Positions 15,742 through 23,197 of a DNA stretch of 32,827 bases are shown in pieces. The position numbers and the translations under genes are program-made. Every line of letters begins with the position of its first letter. Positions within the stretch are counted from its first letter, which is position 1. The stretch is from positions 1 to 32,827 of the forward strand of contig JAFURI010000061.1 in the NCBI GenBank assembly GCA_017471885.1, read 5' to 3'. This DNA is from Clostridia bacterium. Lineage in GTDB: Bacteria; Bacillota; Clostridia; Christensenellales; Aristaeellaceae. The notes beneath the pieces are model-generated. The model worked only from the letters and a program-made list of their open reading frames with translations. It was not told the DNA's origin and ran no database searches.

Positions 15742-16438
15742 TGGCGGCCTCCGTCAGCTTCTTGTTCCGCTCCGCATTGGGCGCGCGCAGATACAGGGGC
15801 TGGAGCGCGAGATAATCCACCTCATGCTCCGCAATGGACGCAAGGAACGCCGCTGACGCGGGGCGCAGATAAGCCGACTGGGGCGGCGCAAACACCGCCG
15901 CTTCGCCCAGCAGCGCCTGCAGCTTTGTCCTCTGCACAGGCATGCCGTCGCCAAGGAACAGGAATCGGCTGCCCAGTGCACGGATGCGTTCTGCGTATTC
16001 CTCCACCTTCAGGGGAATATCCTCCATCAGCCGCTGGGGTATGCCGTCCTCACCCACCGTAAAGGCCGCGCCGTAGACCTGACCGGCCCGCGCGTCCTGA
16101 ATGGGGCACACCACGCCGTCAAAGGCCCCTGCGCCTGCAGCCATGGCCTCCAGCGCATCCACCGCCACGCAGGGCTTTCCTGCGCCGTGGGCAAGCCCCT
16201 TGAGGGTGCTCACGCCAATGCGCACGCCGGTAAAGGAACCCGGCCCCGCCACCACCGCCAGCCGATCCATTTCACCGATGGTCATGCCTGCGGACTGCAG
16301 CGCGGTATCAATCATGGGCAGCAGGTTCACGGAATGGGTCAGCTTGTTCTGCACGGCGCATTCGTAGCGGATCACGCCGTCAGCCATCACGGCCACTCCG
16401 CACACGGGCCCGGACGTATCAATCAGCAGCAGTTTCAT
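15731..16438 (-). CDS. tsaB: tRNA t6A37 synthesis protein TsaB
   Basis: 235 residues, ASKHA fold without its own catalysis. The opening LLLIDTSGPVCGVAV and the segment VVAGPGSFTGVRIGVSTLKG are diagnostic of TsaB (YeaZ). With TsaD and TsaE it transfers the threonylcarbamoyl group to A37 of ANN-decoding tRNAs; tsaD and tsaC are not in this window. Start ATG 16438 has GGAGG 6 bases upstream and overlaps tsaE by 20 bases. Confidence 0.95.
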   Translation of the reverse strand: MKLLLIDTSGPVCGVAVMADGVIRYECAVQNKLTHSVNLLPMIDTALQSAGMTIGEMDRLAVVAGPGSFTGVRIGVSTLKGLAHGAGKPCVAVDALEAMAAGAGAFDGVVCPIQDARAGQVYGAAFTVGEDGIPQRLMEDIPLKVEEYAERIRALGSRFLFLGDGMPVQRTKLQALLGEAAVFAPPQSAYLRPASAAFLASIAEHEVDYLALQPLYLRAPNAERNKKLTEAANAK

Positions 16439-16880
16439 GGATATCCTCCCACTTCAGTTCACGGAAATAGCCCCGGGGCATGAGGGTGATGCGCCGCTCG
16501 TCGTCCCCCACAGGCTCAATGGAGACCTCCAGATAATCCTCCGGCACAGCGTCGGGACACTGGGTGGGCCACTCCACCACCGCCACGCCGTCGCCGCCCA
16601 GATACTCATCCATGCCCAGCTCAAACAATTCCTCCGAGGACTCCAGCCGGTACCAGTCAAAATGGTACAGCGGAATCCGGCCCTCGTCGTATACGTTCAG
16701 GATGGTGAAACTGGGGCTGGTCACAGCGGATTCCACGCCCAGCCCCTTTGCAATGCCGCGGGTCAGTTCGCTCTTGCCCGCGCCAAGGTTACCCAGCAGC
16801 AGCAGCACATCGCCCGGCTGAAGCTGTTCGGACAGCCTTTCGCCCAGCGCGCGGGTTTCCTGCGGAGAACGGGTGATCAT
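16419..16880 (-). CDS. tsaE: tRNA t6A37 synthesis ATPase TsaE
   Basis: 153 residues. Walker A reads LLGNLGAGKSELTRG, and TSPSFTILNVYDEG and PLYHFDWYRLES follow, typical of TsaE (YjeE). Its ATPase activity resets the TsaBD complex in t6A synthesis. ATG 16880 is chosen: TGAGGAAG, which overlaps the ribU stop, is its ribosome site. The upstream ATG 16904 lacks one and lies in ribU. The 10-base gap to ribU points to one mRNA. Confidence 0.95.
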   Translation of the reverse strand: MITRSPQETRALGERLSEQLQPGDVLLLLGNLGAGKSELTRGIAKGLGVESAVTSPSFTILNVYDEGRIPLYHFDWYRLESSEELFELGMDEYLGGDGVAVVEWPTQCPDAVPEDYLEVSIEPVGDDERRITLMPRGYFRELKWEDIHETAAD

Positions 16881-16890
16881 GGCAACTTCC

Positions 16891-17418
16891 TCACTTTCGC
16901 ACATGCAGCAGCGGAGACAGGGGCTTGTAAATCAGGTAGGTTACGATGCTCAGCGCCACGCCCTTGAGCAGATTGAAAGGCGCGGTCACCGTCAGCAGAA
17001 AATCAAAGGACGGGTAGCTGCTGGTCAGCATGGGAAACAGCAGCGCATAGTTGGTCAGCGCGGCCACGACGATCATCACCGCCGTGCCTGCCGCCATGCC
17101 GATCACAGCGGACTTCCTGCTCTTGCCGTGCTGATAGATGACCGCTGCGGGCAGCAGCATGGCTGCGCCCATGAGGAAATCAGCCAGCTCGCCCACGCCG
17201 CCGGTACCGGAATGCAGAAGCCCCAGCAGGCTCTTCACCAGCAGGATCAGCACGCCCGGGCCCACGCCCATGGAGAATCCGCCCAGCAGCACCGGCAGAT
17301 TGCTGAAATCCAGCTTGTAGAAGGAGACGACGGGCACTTCGATCATAAACAAAATTGAGGACAGCGCCGACAATACGGCGATGCGGGTCAGGTACTGCAC
17401 GGAAAGCTTCCTGCGCAC
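16891..17418 (-). CDS. ribU: ECF transporter S component for riboflavin (RibU)
   Basis: 175 residues, with about six hydrophobic segments. The N-terminal RIAVLSALSSILFMIEVPVV, the loop FYKLDFSNLPVLLGGF and LLHSGTGGVGELADFLMG are typical of RibU. It binds riboflavin and works with the shared EcfA/A'/T module, which is not in this window. The FMN riboswitch directly upstream confirms the substrate. The start is GTG 17418, with AAGGAGG 7 bases upstream. Confidence 0.95.
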   Translation of the reverse strand: MRRKLSVQYLTRIAVLSALSSILFMIEVPVVSFYKLDFSNLPVLLGGFSMGVGPGVLILLVKSLLGLLHSGTGGVGELADFLMGAAMLLPAAVIYQHGKSRKSAVIGMAAGTAVMIVVAALTNYALLFPMLTSSYPSFDFLLTVTAPFNLLKGVALSIVTYLIYKPLSPLLHVRK

Positions 17419-17434
17419 GGGGATTCCTCCTTAC

Positions 17435-17503
17435 AAATACGCACGCCCCTGAAGCATATCGCTCATCAGGGGCGGAAAACGGACGCAGACATCCTGCGTA
17501 TTT
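17435..17503 (-). promoter_or_regulatory. Expression platform of the FMN riboswitch
   Basis: Between aptamer and ribosome site the minus-strand RNA can form an 8-bp hairpin GCCCCTGA/TCAGGGGC (17466-17473 with 17445-17452). A longer-range pairing of AAATACGCA (17495-17503) with TGCGTATTT (17435-17443) encloses it and ends two bases from the AAGGAGG site. AAATACGCA also belongs to a competing local hairpin ACGCAG/CTGCGT. No strong T-run follows, so control of translation start is favoured over termination (inference). Confidence 0.55.
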
Positions 17504-17508
17504 CCAGC

Positions 17509-17625
17509 GCTCTTCTCACATCCAGACTATACTGTCGGCATCGGATTTTCACCGATTCGGCCCTGCACATGCAGGGTTCGCGGGCTGTACCGCCGGTAGG
17601 GATTTTCACCCTGCCCCGAAGAAGC
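17509..17625 (-). promoter_or_regulatory. FMN riboswitch (RFN element) in the ribU leader
   Basis: The minus strand shows the conserved RFN blocks in order: TTCGGGGCAGGGTGAAAATC, CCTACCGGCGGT, AGCCCGCGA, GCCGAATCGGTGAAAATCCG, GCCGACAGTATAGTCTGGAT and GAGAAGAGC. FMN binding in the nascent RNA normally shuts down the downstream gene. It ends 90 bases before the ribU start. Confidence 0.97.
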
Positions 17626-17656
17626 TTCATACAGGCTATGCTTTTATCACACAGAC

Positions 17657-17693
17657 AAAGGCCTGTGCCACCGTCATGATAGCACAGGCCTTT
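17657..17693 (-). terminator. Terminator-like hairpin after galK, interlocked with the ribU promoter
   Basis: Perfect 12-bp arms (17682-17693 with 17657-17668), 13-base loop and a short TTTGT tail on the minus strand, starting 19 bases after the galK stop. The tail is weak, so efficiency is uncertain. Confidence 0.65.
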
Positions 17694-17704
17694 GATACTG
17701 TCAA
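17676..17704 (-). promoter_or_regulatory. Promoter of the ribU-tsaE-tsaB-rimI operon
   Basis: Minus-strand -35 TTGACA (17699-17704), 17-bp spacer, -10 TATCAT (17676-17681). The spacer is the left arm of the galK terminator, and the -10 lies in its loop. Transcription would start near 17669, about 45 bases before the aptamer. Confidence 0.82.
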
Positions 17705-17711
17705 TGGAAAA

Positions 17712-18992
17712 TCACAGACGGATCACCGCAGGGCCTTCGGGACGGATATCCAGCACATGGCAGCTGTGCTCGCCGAACGCGCCCTCCATCACTTCCACAA
17801 AGCGGCCCAGCATATGCGCAGGCACAAAGTTCAGCGTGGTGCCGGCAAAGCCGCCGCCGTGGATGCGCCAGCCGCCCTGATTGAGCAGCATGTTTTCCGC
17901 CAGCGCCAGCGCGAGGCACAAACTCTGATCCTCCACGCGGGCGTACACATTCTGCAGATACATATAGCTGGAGCGTCCGGAGCAGACAATCTCCCAGAAG
18001 AACGCGCCCAGATCATCCCTGTCCAGCGCCTCCACCTGACGGACGACGCGGTCGTTCTCGTCAAAGAAGTGCAGCGCGCGCATCAGCGCACGGTCGGACA
18101 CCTTGCTGCGCAGCTCGGGAATCGCCTGCATGAATTCATCCCTGCGGACGCGGCGCAGCACGTCCTCGCCCAGGCAGGCGGCAACCTGCTTCATCTCGGC
18201 GGGAATCGCAGCGTAATCGTCGGTCAGGTCGGCATGGCTGCCGCCAGTAGCCACCACAACCAGCGCATAGCCCTTGGCGGCGAAGTCGTAGGACATGGGG
18301 CGCACTTCGGGATCATCGCCGCGGAAATCCACCGTGACCAGACCGCCGGCGGAGGAAGCCATCTGATCCAGCAGACCGGAGGGCTTGCCGAAGTACACGT
18401 TCTCCGCGTACTGGCTGATCTTGGCGCGCTGCTTGAAATCAATCACGAAGTCGTTGTACAGCGCATCCAGAATAGCACAGGTCATGACCTCGAAAGCGGC
18501 GGAGGAAGACAGGCCGCTGCCGGAAGCCACGGAGGAGGTGACGGCAGCGTCAAAGCCGCCGATCTTGTAGCCCATTTCCGCCATTCGTGCCGCCACGCCG
18601 CGCACCAGCGCAGCGGTAGTGCCCTTCTCCTCCTCGCGCACGGACAGGTCGCTCAGATCCATGGACATGGGCTTGTAGCCCTCGCTGTGGACGTTGACGA
18701 TCATATCATCGCGGCGGGACACGGCGGACAGGGTATCCAGATTCACAGCAGCAGCCAGTACCTTGCCCTTGTTGTGATCGGTATGATTGCCGCCGATCTC
18801 CGTACGGCCGGGGGCGCTGATCATCAGCACCTCCTTCTCGGCATGGAACAGCTCCTCATGCCTTTTGAGCAGACCCACATAGCGGGCAGTCTGCTCCACC
18901 AGCATACCGTCGCGGTTGCCGTAGAGGCGGTTGAGGCGCTCCATGACCTGCGGAGTCTTCAGGTTGCGGATCATATTGGCATACATACTCAT
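17712..18992 (-). CDS. galK: Galactokinase (GHMP kinase family)
   Basis: 426 residues, somewhat longer than E. coli GalK (382). The galactokinase signature is seen as APGRTEIGGNHTDHNKG (about residues 60-76), a variant of GR-N-IGEH-DY, and the GHMP ATP-binding loop as SSVASGSGLSSSAA. The C-terminal motif GGWRIHGGGFAGTTLNF is typical. It phosphorylates galactose to galactose-1-phosphate in the Leloir pathway; galT and galE are not nearby. It lies 32 bases after the solute-binding-protein gene, so the two are probably co-transcribed. GHMP relatives with other sugar specificities cannot be wholly excluded. Confidence 0.87.
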   Translation of the reverse strand: MSMYANMIRNLKTPQVMERLNRLYGNRDGMLVEQTARYVGLLKRHEELFHAEKEVLMISAPGRTEIGGNHTDHNKGKVLAAAVNLDTLSAVSRRDDMIVNVHSEGYKPMSMDLSDLSVREEEKGTTAALVRGVAARMAEMGYKIGGFDAAVTSSVASGSGLSSSAAFEVMTCAILDALYNDFVIDFKQRAKISQYAENVYFGKPSGLLDQMASSAGGLVTVDFRGDDPEVRPMSYDFAAKGYALVVVATGGSHADLTDDYAAIPAEMKQVAACLGEDVLRRVRRDEFMQAIPELRSKVSDRALMRALHFFDENDRVVRQVEALDRDDLGAFFWEIVCSGRSSYMYLQNVYARVEDQSLCLALALAENMLLNQGGWRIHGGGFAGTTLNFVPAHMLGRFVEVMEGAFGEHSCHVLDIRPEGPAVIRL

Positions 18993-19024
18993 GTCAGTTC
19001 CCGTCCTTCCTGTTAATATGCGGC

Positions 19025-20536
19025 TTATTTCACGGCTTCCTGCCAGATGCTGACCATCTCGCTCAGGCCCTTATGCTCAAGGGTCTGGCAGAACTGGCTC
19101 CAGTTTTCGTCGTTCAGCTCCACGTCGCCCACCACAAACCAGACCATCTGCTGCTCGGCATAATAGCCCAGATCCATTTGCAGCTCGTTCACGCGCTGCT
19201 GGGTAGCCGAATCCAGCCAAACGACGGGATAGGGCTCCACGCACAGCTCCTTGAGGGCGATCAGCTCGCTGATAACCTGCCTGGTCAGCGGATCGTCATA
19301 CGCCAGCTGGAACTCCACAGAAGCCAGACCCGGGGCGGGACCGCCGTCGGCAATGGTGCTCTCCACCAGCACGGTGGAAGCCACGGTCTCGGTATCATAG
19401 ATCCAGGACCAGGTGCCGTCGCCGTTCCAGAGGTACTCCACGTCTTCCTCGCCGGCCTGCATCAGGTAGCAGCCCTGCTCGGTATAGAGAAAGTCCACCC
19501 AGCTGACCAGCTTTGCGGGATCCTTGCAGGCGGAGGTAATGGCAAACGTGCCGTGGATCAGATCGCCCGCAAAGTCGCGGTAGCTCTGCACGCCCTCGTA
19601 GGTCAGGGGCATCAGCAGCGCATAGTCGGACATGGCGGCAGCCGGGATCATATTCATGGGCGTGGGAGAGAGGAACATGCCATAGGTAATGGTCGCGTCG
19701 CTCTCGGTGATCTGGCGGCTGGAGTCCATGGAGCTGAAGCCGGTACTATCAATCAGCCCCTCCTCCCACAGCTGATGCAGCCAGAGGAGGAACGCGCGGT
19801 GCTCATCGGTGCCGAGAATGGAGGTCACGGCGCCGGTTTCATCCATGCGGACGTAGTAGTCGTTGCTCACCAGACCAAAGGCATGGCCGAGGAATCGCAG
19901 ATCCCACATGCCGGTAAAGGTCATAGGAACCTCGTCGCTCTTGCCGTTGCGGTTGGGATCCTTCGTCTTGAAGGCGCGCAGCACCTCCGTCAGTTCCTCC
20001 GCATTGGCAGGCATATCCAGCTGAAGATTTTCCAGCCACGCCTTGTTGATCCACATGGCGTTGTTGTTCTGCAGCTGATTGACGCTGGGCAGGGCCACGA
20101 TCGCGCCGTCGGGCATGGTGACGGAGGCCAGCCAGTCGGGATTTGCCTGCAGCATGGCCCACAGATTCGGGGCATACTGCTCCAGATAGGGCTTCAGGTC
20201 GATCAGCTTGCCCTTTGCATAGCCTTCAAGCTGCTCTTCCTGCGTCAGCATGGCCTTGAACAGCACGTCGGGCTGATCGCCTTCGCCGGCAAAGAAGGCC
20301 GCCTTGGCCTTGCTCCACTCGGTCTCGTCCGAATACTGCATAAAGCTGAAGCTTACGCCGCTGCGCTCCTCCATGCGCTGGAAGAAGAAATTGGTCGTCC
20401 AGTCGTGACCGGTAGCGTCGTCGTCAAATCCGGCCATAACAAACTCGGCTGCGCTGCCGTCCGTCTCTGCAAAGCATGCTCCAAAGGACGTCATAAGCAT
20501 AATGGTCAGCAGCAGCCAGGAGATCATTTTCTGCAT
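19025..20536 (-). CDS. Extracellular solute-binding protein of an ABC sugar importer (family 1, LipO-like)
   Basis: About 503 residues. A signal peptide covers the first 24 or so residues (MISWLLLTIMLMTSFG), with either signal peptidase I cleavage near CFA/ETD or a weak lipobox (FGAC). The mature part has the features of large clostridial sugar-binding proteins, including the Ca-binding-like KTKDPNRNGKSDEVP segment. Such proteins capture oligosaccharides or glycosides for permeases of the LplB/YtcP kind. No permease or ATPase gene is adjacent, so its transporter must be elsewhere. Start ATG 20536 is preferred to GTG 20545, because GGAGG lies 10 bases before it. Co-transcription with galK suggests galactose-containing glycans (inference). 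Confidence 0.85.
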   Translation of the reverse strand: MQKMISWLLLTIMLMTSFGACFAETDGSAAEFVMAGFDDDATGHDWTTNFFFQRMEERSGVSFSFMQYSDETEWSKAKAAFFAGEGDQPDVLFKAMLTQEEQLEGYAKGKLIDLKPYLEQYAPNLWAMLQANPDWLASVTMPDGAIVALPSVNQLQNNNAMWINKAWLENLQLDMPANAEELTEVLRAFKTKDPNRNGKSDEVPMTFTGMWDLRFLGHAFGLVSNDYYVRMDETGAVTSILGTDEHRAFLLWLHQLWEEGLIDSTGFSSMDSSRQITESDATITYGMFLSPTPMNMIPAAAMSDYALLMPLTYEGVQSYRDFAGDLIHGTFAITSACKDPAKLVSWVDFLYTEQGCYLMQAGEEDVEYLWNGDGTWSWIYDTETVASTVLVESTIADGGPAPGLASVEFQLAYDDPLTRQVISELIALKELCVEPYPVVWLDSATQQRVNELQMDLGYYAEQQMVWFVVGDVELNDENWSQFCQTLEHKGLSEMVSIWQEAVK

Positions 20537-20569
20537 TCGTGTCACTCCTCCGGGAAACTTGTTTTATTT

Positions 20570-20598
20570 ATTATAGACCATCTGTGGCGGTTTGACCA
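20570..20598 (-). promoter_or_regulatory. Promoter of the solute-binding protein-galK operon
   Basis: Minus-strand perfect -10 TATAAT (20570-20575) with a moderate -35 TGGTCA (20593-20598) at 17-bp spacing, 34 bases before the start codon. Confidence 0.6.
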
Positions 20599-20750
20599 GC
20601 ACTTTTTCAAAAAAACGGCGGATTCAGCCCATTTTCCTTCCGGAAAGACCTTATATACCCATAATCTGACCAGCAGAAACTGGCATGGCACGGCATGCAA
20701 CCTTCTCATCTGCTCCGGACAGAATGTTGAGAGCATGGGAGGCGATGGGG

Positions 20751-23147
20751 ATGAGCAGGAAACGGGTATTGCTGAAACGGTGGCTTGCAGCCGCGGCGCT
20801 GATGATATCGCTGGGCGCGCTTGCCGCAGGCTATGTGCTGTTTGACGTGGGATCGTGGCAGCGGCTTGATCCCTCCCTGCTGACCAATCTGGCCCAGACC
20901 GGCTCCATCCACGATAAGGACGGAGCCTTCGTCACCACGCTGGTGGGCAAGGAAAACCGCACGGCCATTCCTCTGTCCACCCTGCCGGGACATGTGGTCA
21001 ACGCCTTTCTTGCGGCAGAGGATCTCCGCTTTTACAAGCATCCCGGCTTTGACGTGACGCGAATTCTCGGAGCGGTCGTCAGCAACCTGCGATCCGGCGG
21101 TTACAGCCAGGGAGCCAGCACCATCACCCAGCAGCTGGCGAAGCTCTCCCATCTTTCCAGCCAGAAGACCATTGCCCGGAAGCTGGAGGAGATCTGGCTG
21201 GCTCTGCAGATAGAGCAGGCATATGAGAAGGACGAGATACTGGAAATGTACCTGAACTTCATCTACTTTGGTCAGGGAGCCTACGGCATTCAGGCAGCGG
21301 CAGAGGTGACCTTCGGTGTGGACGCAAAGGATCTGACCCCGGCGCAGGCAGCAGCTCTGGCTGCTGCCATCAAGGCTCCGTCCATTTATTCCATTCAGGC
21401 TGATCCGGAGCGAAACCGGGAGCGCCGGCAATATATTCTGGACGTGATGCTGACGCAGGGCATGCTGACCCCGGATGAGCATGCACAGGCGACTGCCGAA
21501 GAGCTGTCCCCCATCGCCTCCGCCGCCGTTCAGACTGCGTACGGCTGGTTTGTGGACGCTGTGCTGGAGGAGGCCGAGCTGCAGCTGGATCTGTCTGCCG
21601 AGAGCCTGCTGGCCGGGGGCTATCGCATCGACACCACGCTTGATCCCGCCATGCAGTCCACGCTGGACAGGCAGTTTGAAAAGAACGTGTTCCCTGCCAA
21701 TCATTCTGACGGCACGAAGGTTCAGTCCGCCGCCGCCTGCGTGGATACCGCCACGGGCGCGGTGAGAGCCATCGTGGGCGGACGGGAATACGCCACCCGC
21801 AGAGGCCTCAACCGCGCCACCCAGCTGCGCCGACAGCCGGGATCAGCCTTAAAGCCGCTGGCAGTGTACGCTCCCGCCATGGAATATGCCGGCTGGACCT
21901 GCGCCAGCGTGATCGTGGACGAACCCACCAACTTCAGCGGCTACAAGCCCCGGAACGCAGGCAACGCCTACTACGGCAACGTAACCGTGCGCACCGCGCT
22001 GAAAAACAGCCTGAACATCCCCGCCGTAAAGGTGCTGCGGGAGATCGGCATGGCCAGCGGGCGCAGATTCCTGTCGGCCGTGGGCATCCCGCTGGACGAC
22101 CGTGACAGCAATCTTTCCCTCGCGCTGGGCAGCATGACCTACGGCGCGTCCCCCGTGCAGATGGCGGCCGCCTACGCGCCCTTCGCCAACGGCGGAACCT
22201 TCCACGCGCCCTACTTCATCGAGCGGATCACCGACCGCAGCGGCAGGGTGGTTTATCAGCATCAGGACAGCGGCAGCCGCGTCTTGTCGGCACAGACGGC
22301 GTACCTCATGACCAGTCTGCTCAAGACCGTCACCGCCTCCGGCACAGGCTCCCGGCTGTCCGGCGCGGGCACGCCCGTAGCGGGAAAAACCGGCACTGTC
22401 AACGAAACAGGCGGCGGCAACCGGGACGTATGGATGTCCGCCTACACGCCGGAGGTTTCCATCGCCGTATGGATGGGCTACGACAATCCGGACAGCAGGC
22501 ACAAGCTGCCCAACAGCGTTTCCGGCGGCACCAATCCGGCAACCCTCGCCCGCAACTTCCTCAAGGACTGGTACTCAAACCGCAAGAAGGTGGATTTCGC
22601 CCGTCCGAGCGGCATTGTGGCGGTGGAAATCGACAAGAAAACCATCGAATGGAAGGGACAGGCCATGCTGGCCACCAGTCTCACCCCCTCAGCTTACAGG
22701 ATGACGGAATACTTCCGCGATGGTACGCAGCCCACGAAAAAATCCGACGTGTGGAAGGCTCCGCCCCAGGCACGCTCCTTCCGCGTCACCCATAACGACG
22801 ACGGGCAGCCCCTGCTGGTGATTGAGCCCGCCTCCACTGCAGTCTATCGGGTTCAGCGCGACGCCGCCGGGGAGAGCTTCATCCTCACGGAGCTTCGGGG
22901 CAGCGCAGGCGAAACCCTCTATTACGCCGACAGCAAGGCCCGTCCCGGCGTGACCTACACCTACCGTGTGATTCCCGTCCACGCGGAGCTGCTGGACAAC
23001 GGCATCCTGCTGGAGGGCGTACAGTCCGTGCAGGTGGCGCGGGCGAAGGATCAGTCGCCCTCCCTCGGACAGTGGCTGCAGAATCTTTTCTCCTCCACGC
23101 AGGACAGGAATGACGACGACCGCCCCGCCTCCATGCTGGCGCAATAA
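20751..23147 (+). CDS. Class A penicillin-binding protein (PBP1a type), bifunctional transglycosylase-transpeptidase
   Basis: 798 residues. A short basic N-terminus and one membrane helix (LAAAALMISLGALAAGYVLF) precede the GT51 domain: AAEDLRFYKHPGFD with catalytic E90, QGASTITQQLAK, and the EMYLNFIYFGQGAYG motif. The transpeptidase domain has SxxK as SALK (S365, K368), SxN as SLN and KTGT in VAGKTGTVNETG. The last 130 residues look like a fibronectin type III-like domain (YRVQRD to YTYRVIPVHAEL). It polymerises and cross-links peptidoglycan outside the membrane. ATG 20751 is chosen because GGGAGG is 8 bases upstream; ATG 20745 and 20685 fit worse. Divergent from the solute-binding protein gene. 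Confidence 0.94.
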   Translation: MSRKRVLLKRWLAAAALMISLGALAAGYVLFDVGSWQRLDPSLLTNLAQTGSIHDKDGAFVTTLVGKENRTAIPLSTLPGHVVNAFLAAEDLRFYKHPGFDVTRILGAVVSNLRSGGYSQGASTITQQLAKLSHLSSQKTIARKLEEIWLALQIEQAYEKDEILEMYLNFIYFGQGAYGIQAAAEVTFGVDAKDLTPAQAAALAAAIKAPSIYSIQADPERNRERRQYILDVMLTQGMLTPDEHAQATAEELSPIASAAVQTAYGWFVDAVLEEAELQLDLSAESLLAGGYRIDTTLDPAMQSTLDRQFEKNVFPANHSDGTKVQSAAACVDTATGAVRAIVGGREYATRRGLNRATQLRRQPGSALKPLAVYAPAMEYAGWTCASVIVDEPTNFSGYKPRNAGNAYYGNVTVRTALKNSLNIPAVKVLREIGMASGRRFLSAVGIPLDDRDSNLSLALGSMTYGASPVQMAAAYAPFANGGTFHAPYFIERITDRSGRVVYQHQDSGSRVLSAQTAYLMTSLLKTVTASGTGSRLSGAGTPVAGKTGTVNETGGGNRDVWMSAYTPEVSIAVWMGYDNPDSRHKLPNSVSGGTNPATLARNFLKDWYSNRKKVDFARPSGIVAVEIDKKTIEWKGQAMLATSLTPSAYRMTEYFRDGTQPTKKSDVWKAPPQARSFRVTHNDDGQPLLVIEPASTAVYRVQRDAAGESFILTELRGSAGETLYYADSKARPGVTYTYRVIPVHAELLDNGILLEGVQSVQVARAKDQSPSLGQWLQNLFSSTQDRNDDDRPASMLAQ

Positions 23148-23157
23148 ACACGAAGAA

Positions 23158-23183
23158 GCGCCGCCGGATACATCCGGCGGCGC
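23158..23183. terminator. Bidirectional hairpin between the PBP1a and amidohydrolase genes
   Basis: Perfect 11-bp GC-rich stem (23158-23168 with 23173-23183), loop TACA. T-poor tail on the plus strand, TTCTTC on the minus strand. It lies between convergent genes. Confidence 0.7.
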
Positions 23184-23197
23184 ATTGTCATACCAAT

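Noticed and set aside
17691-17704. TTGA-N5-TCAA near the ribU promoter as a third MarR site
   Set aside because: The spacing is 5 rather than 4 and the outer bases differ from the GTTGA-N4-TCAAC sites; it is better explained by the -35 box and the end of the terminator stem.
17355-20845. Long plus-strand frames (553 and 590 codons) opposite galK and the solute-binding protein
   Set aside because: Shadows of the minus-strand genes: composition dominated by His, Gln and Arg, no ribosome site and no recognisable motif.
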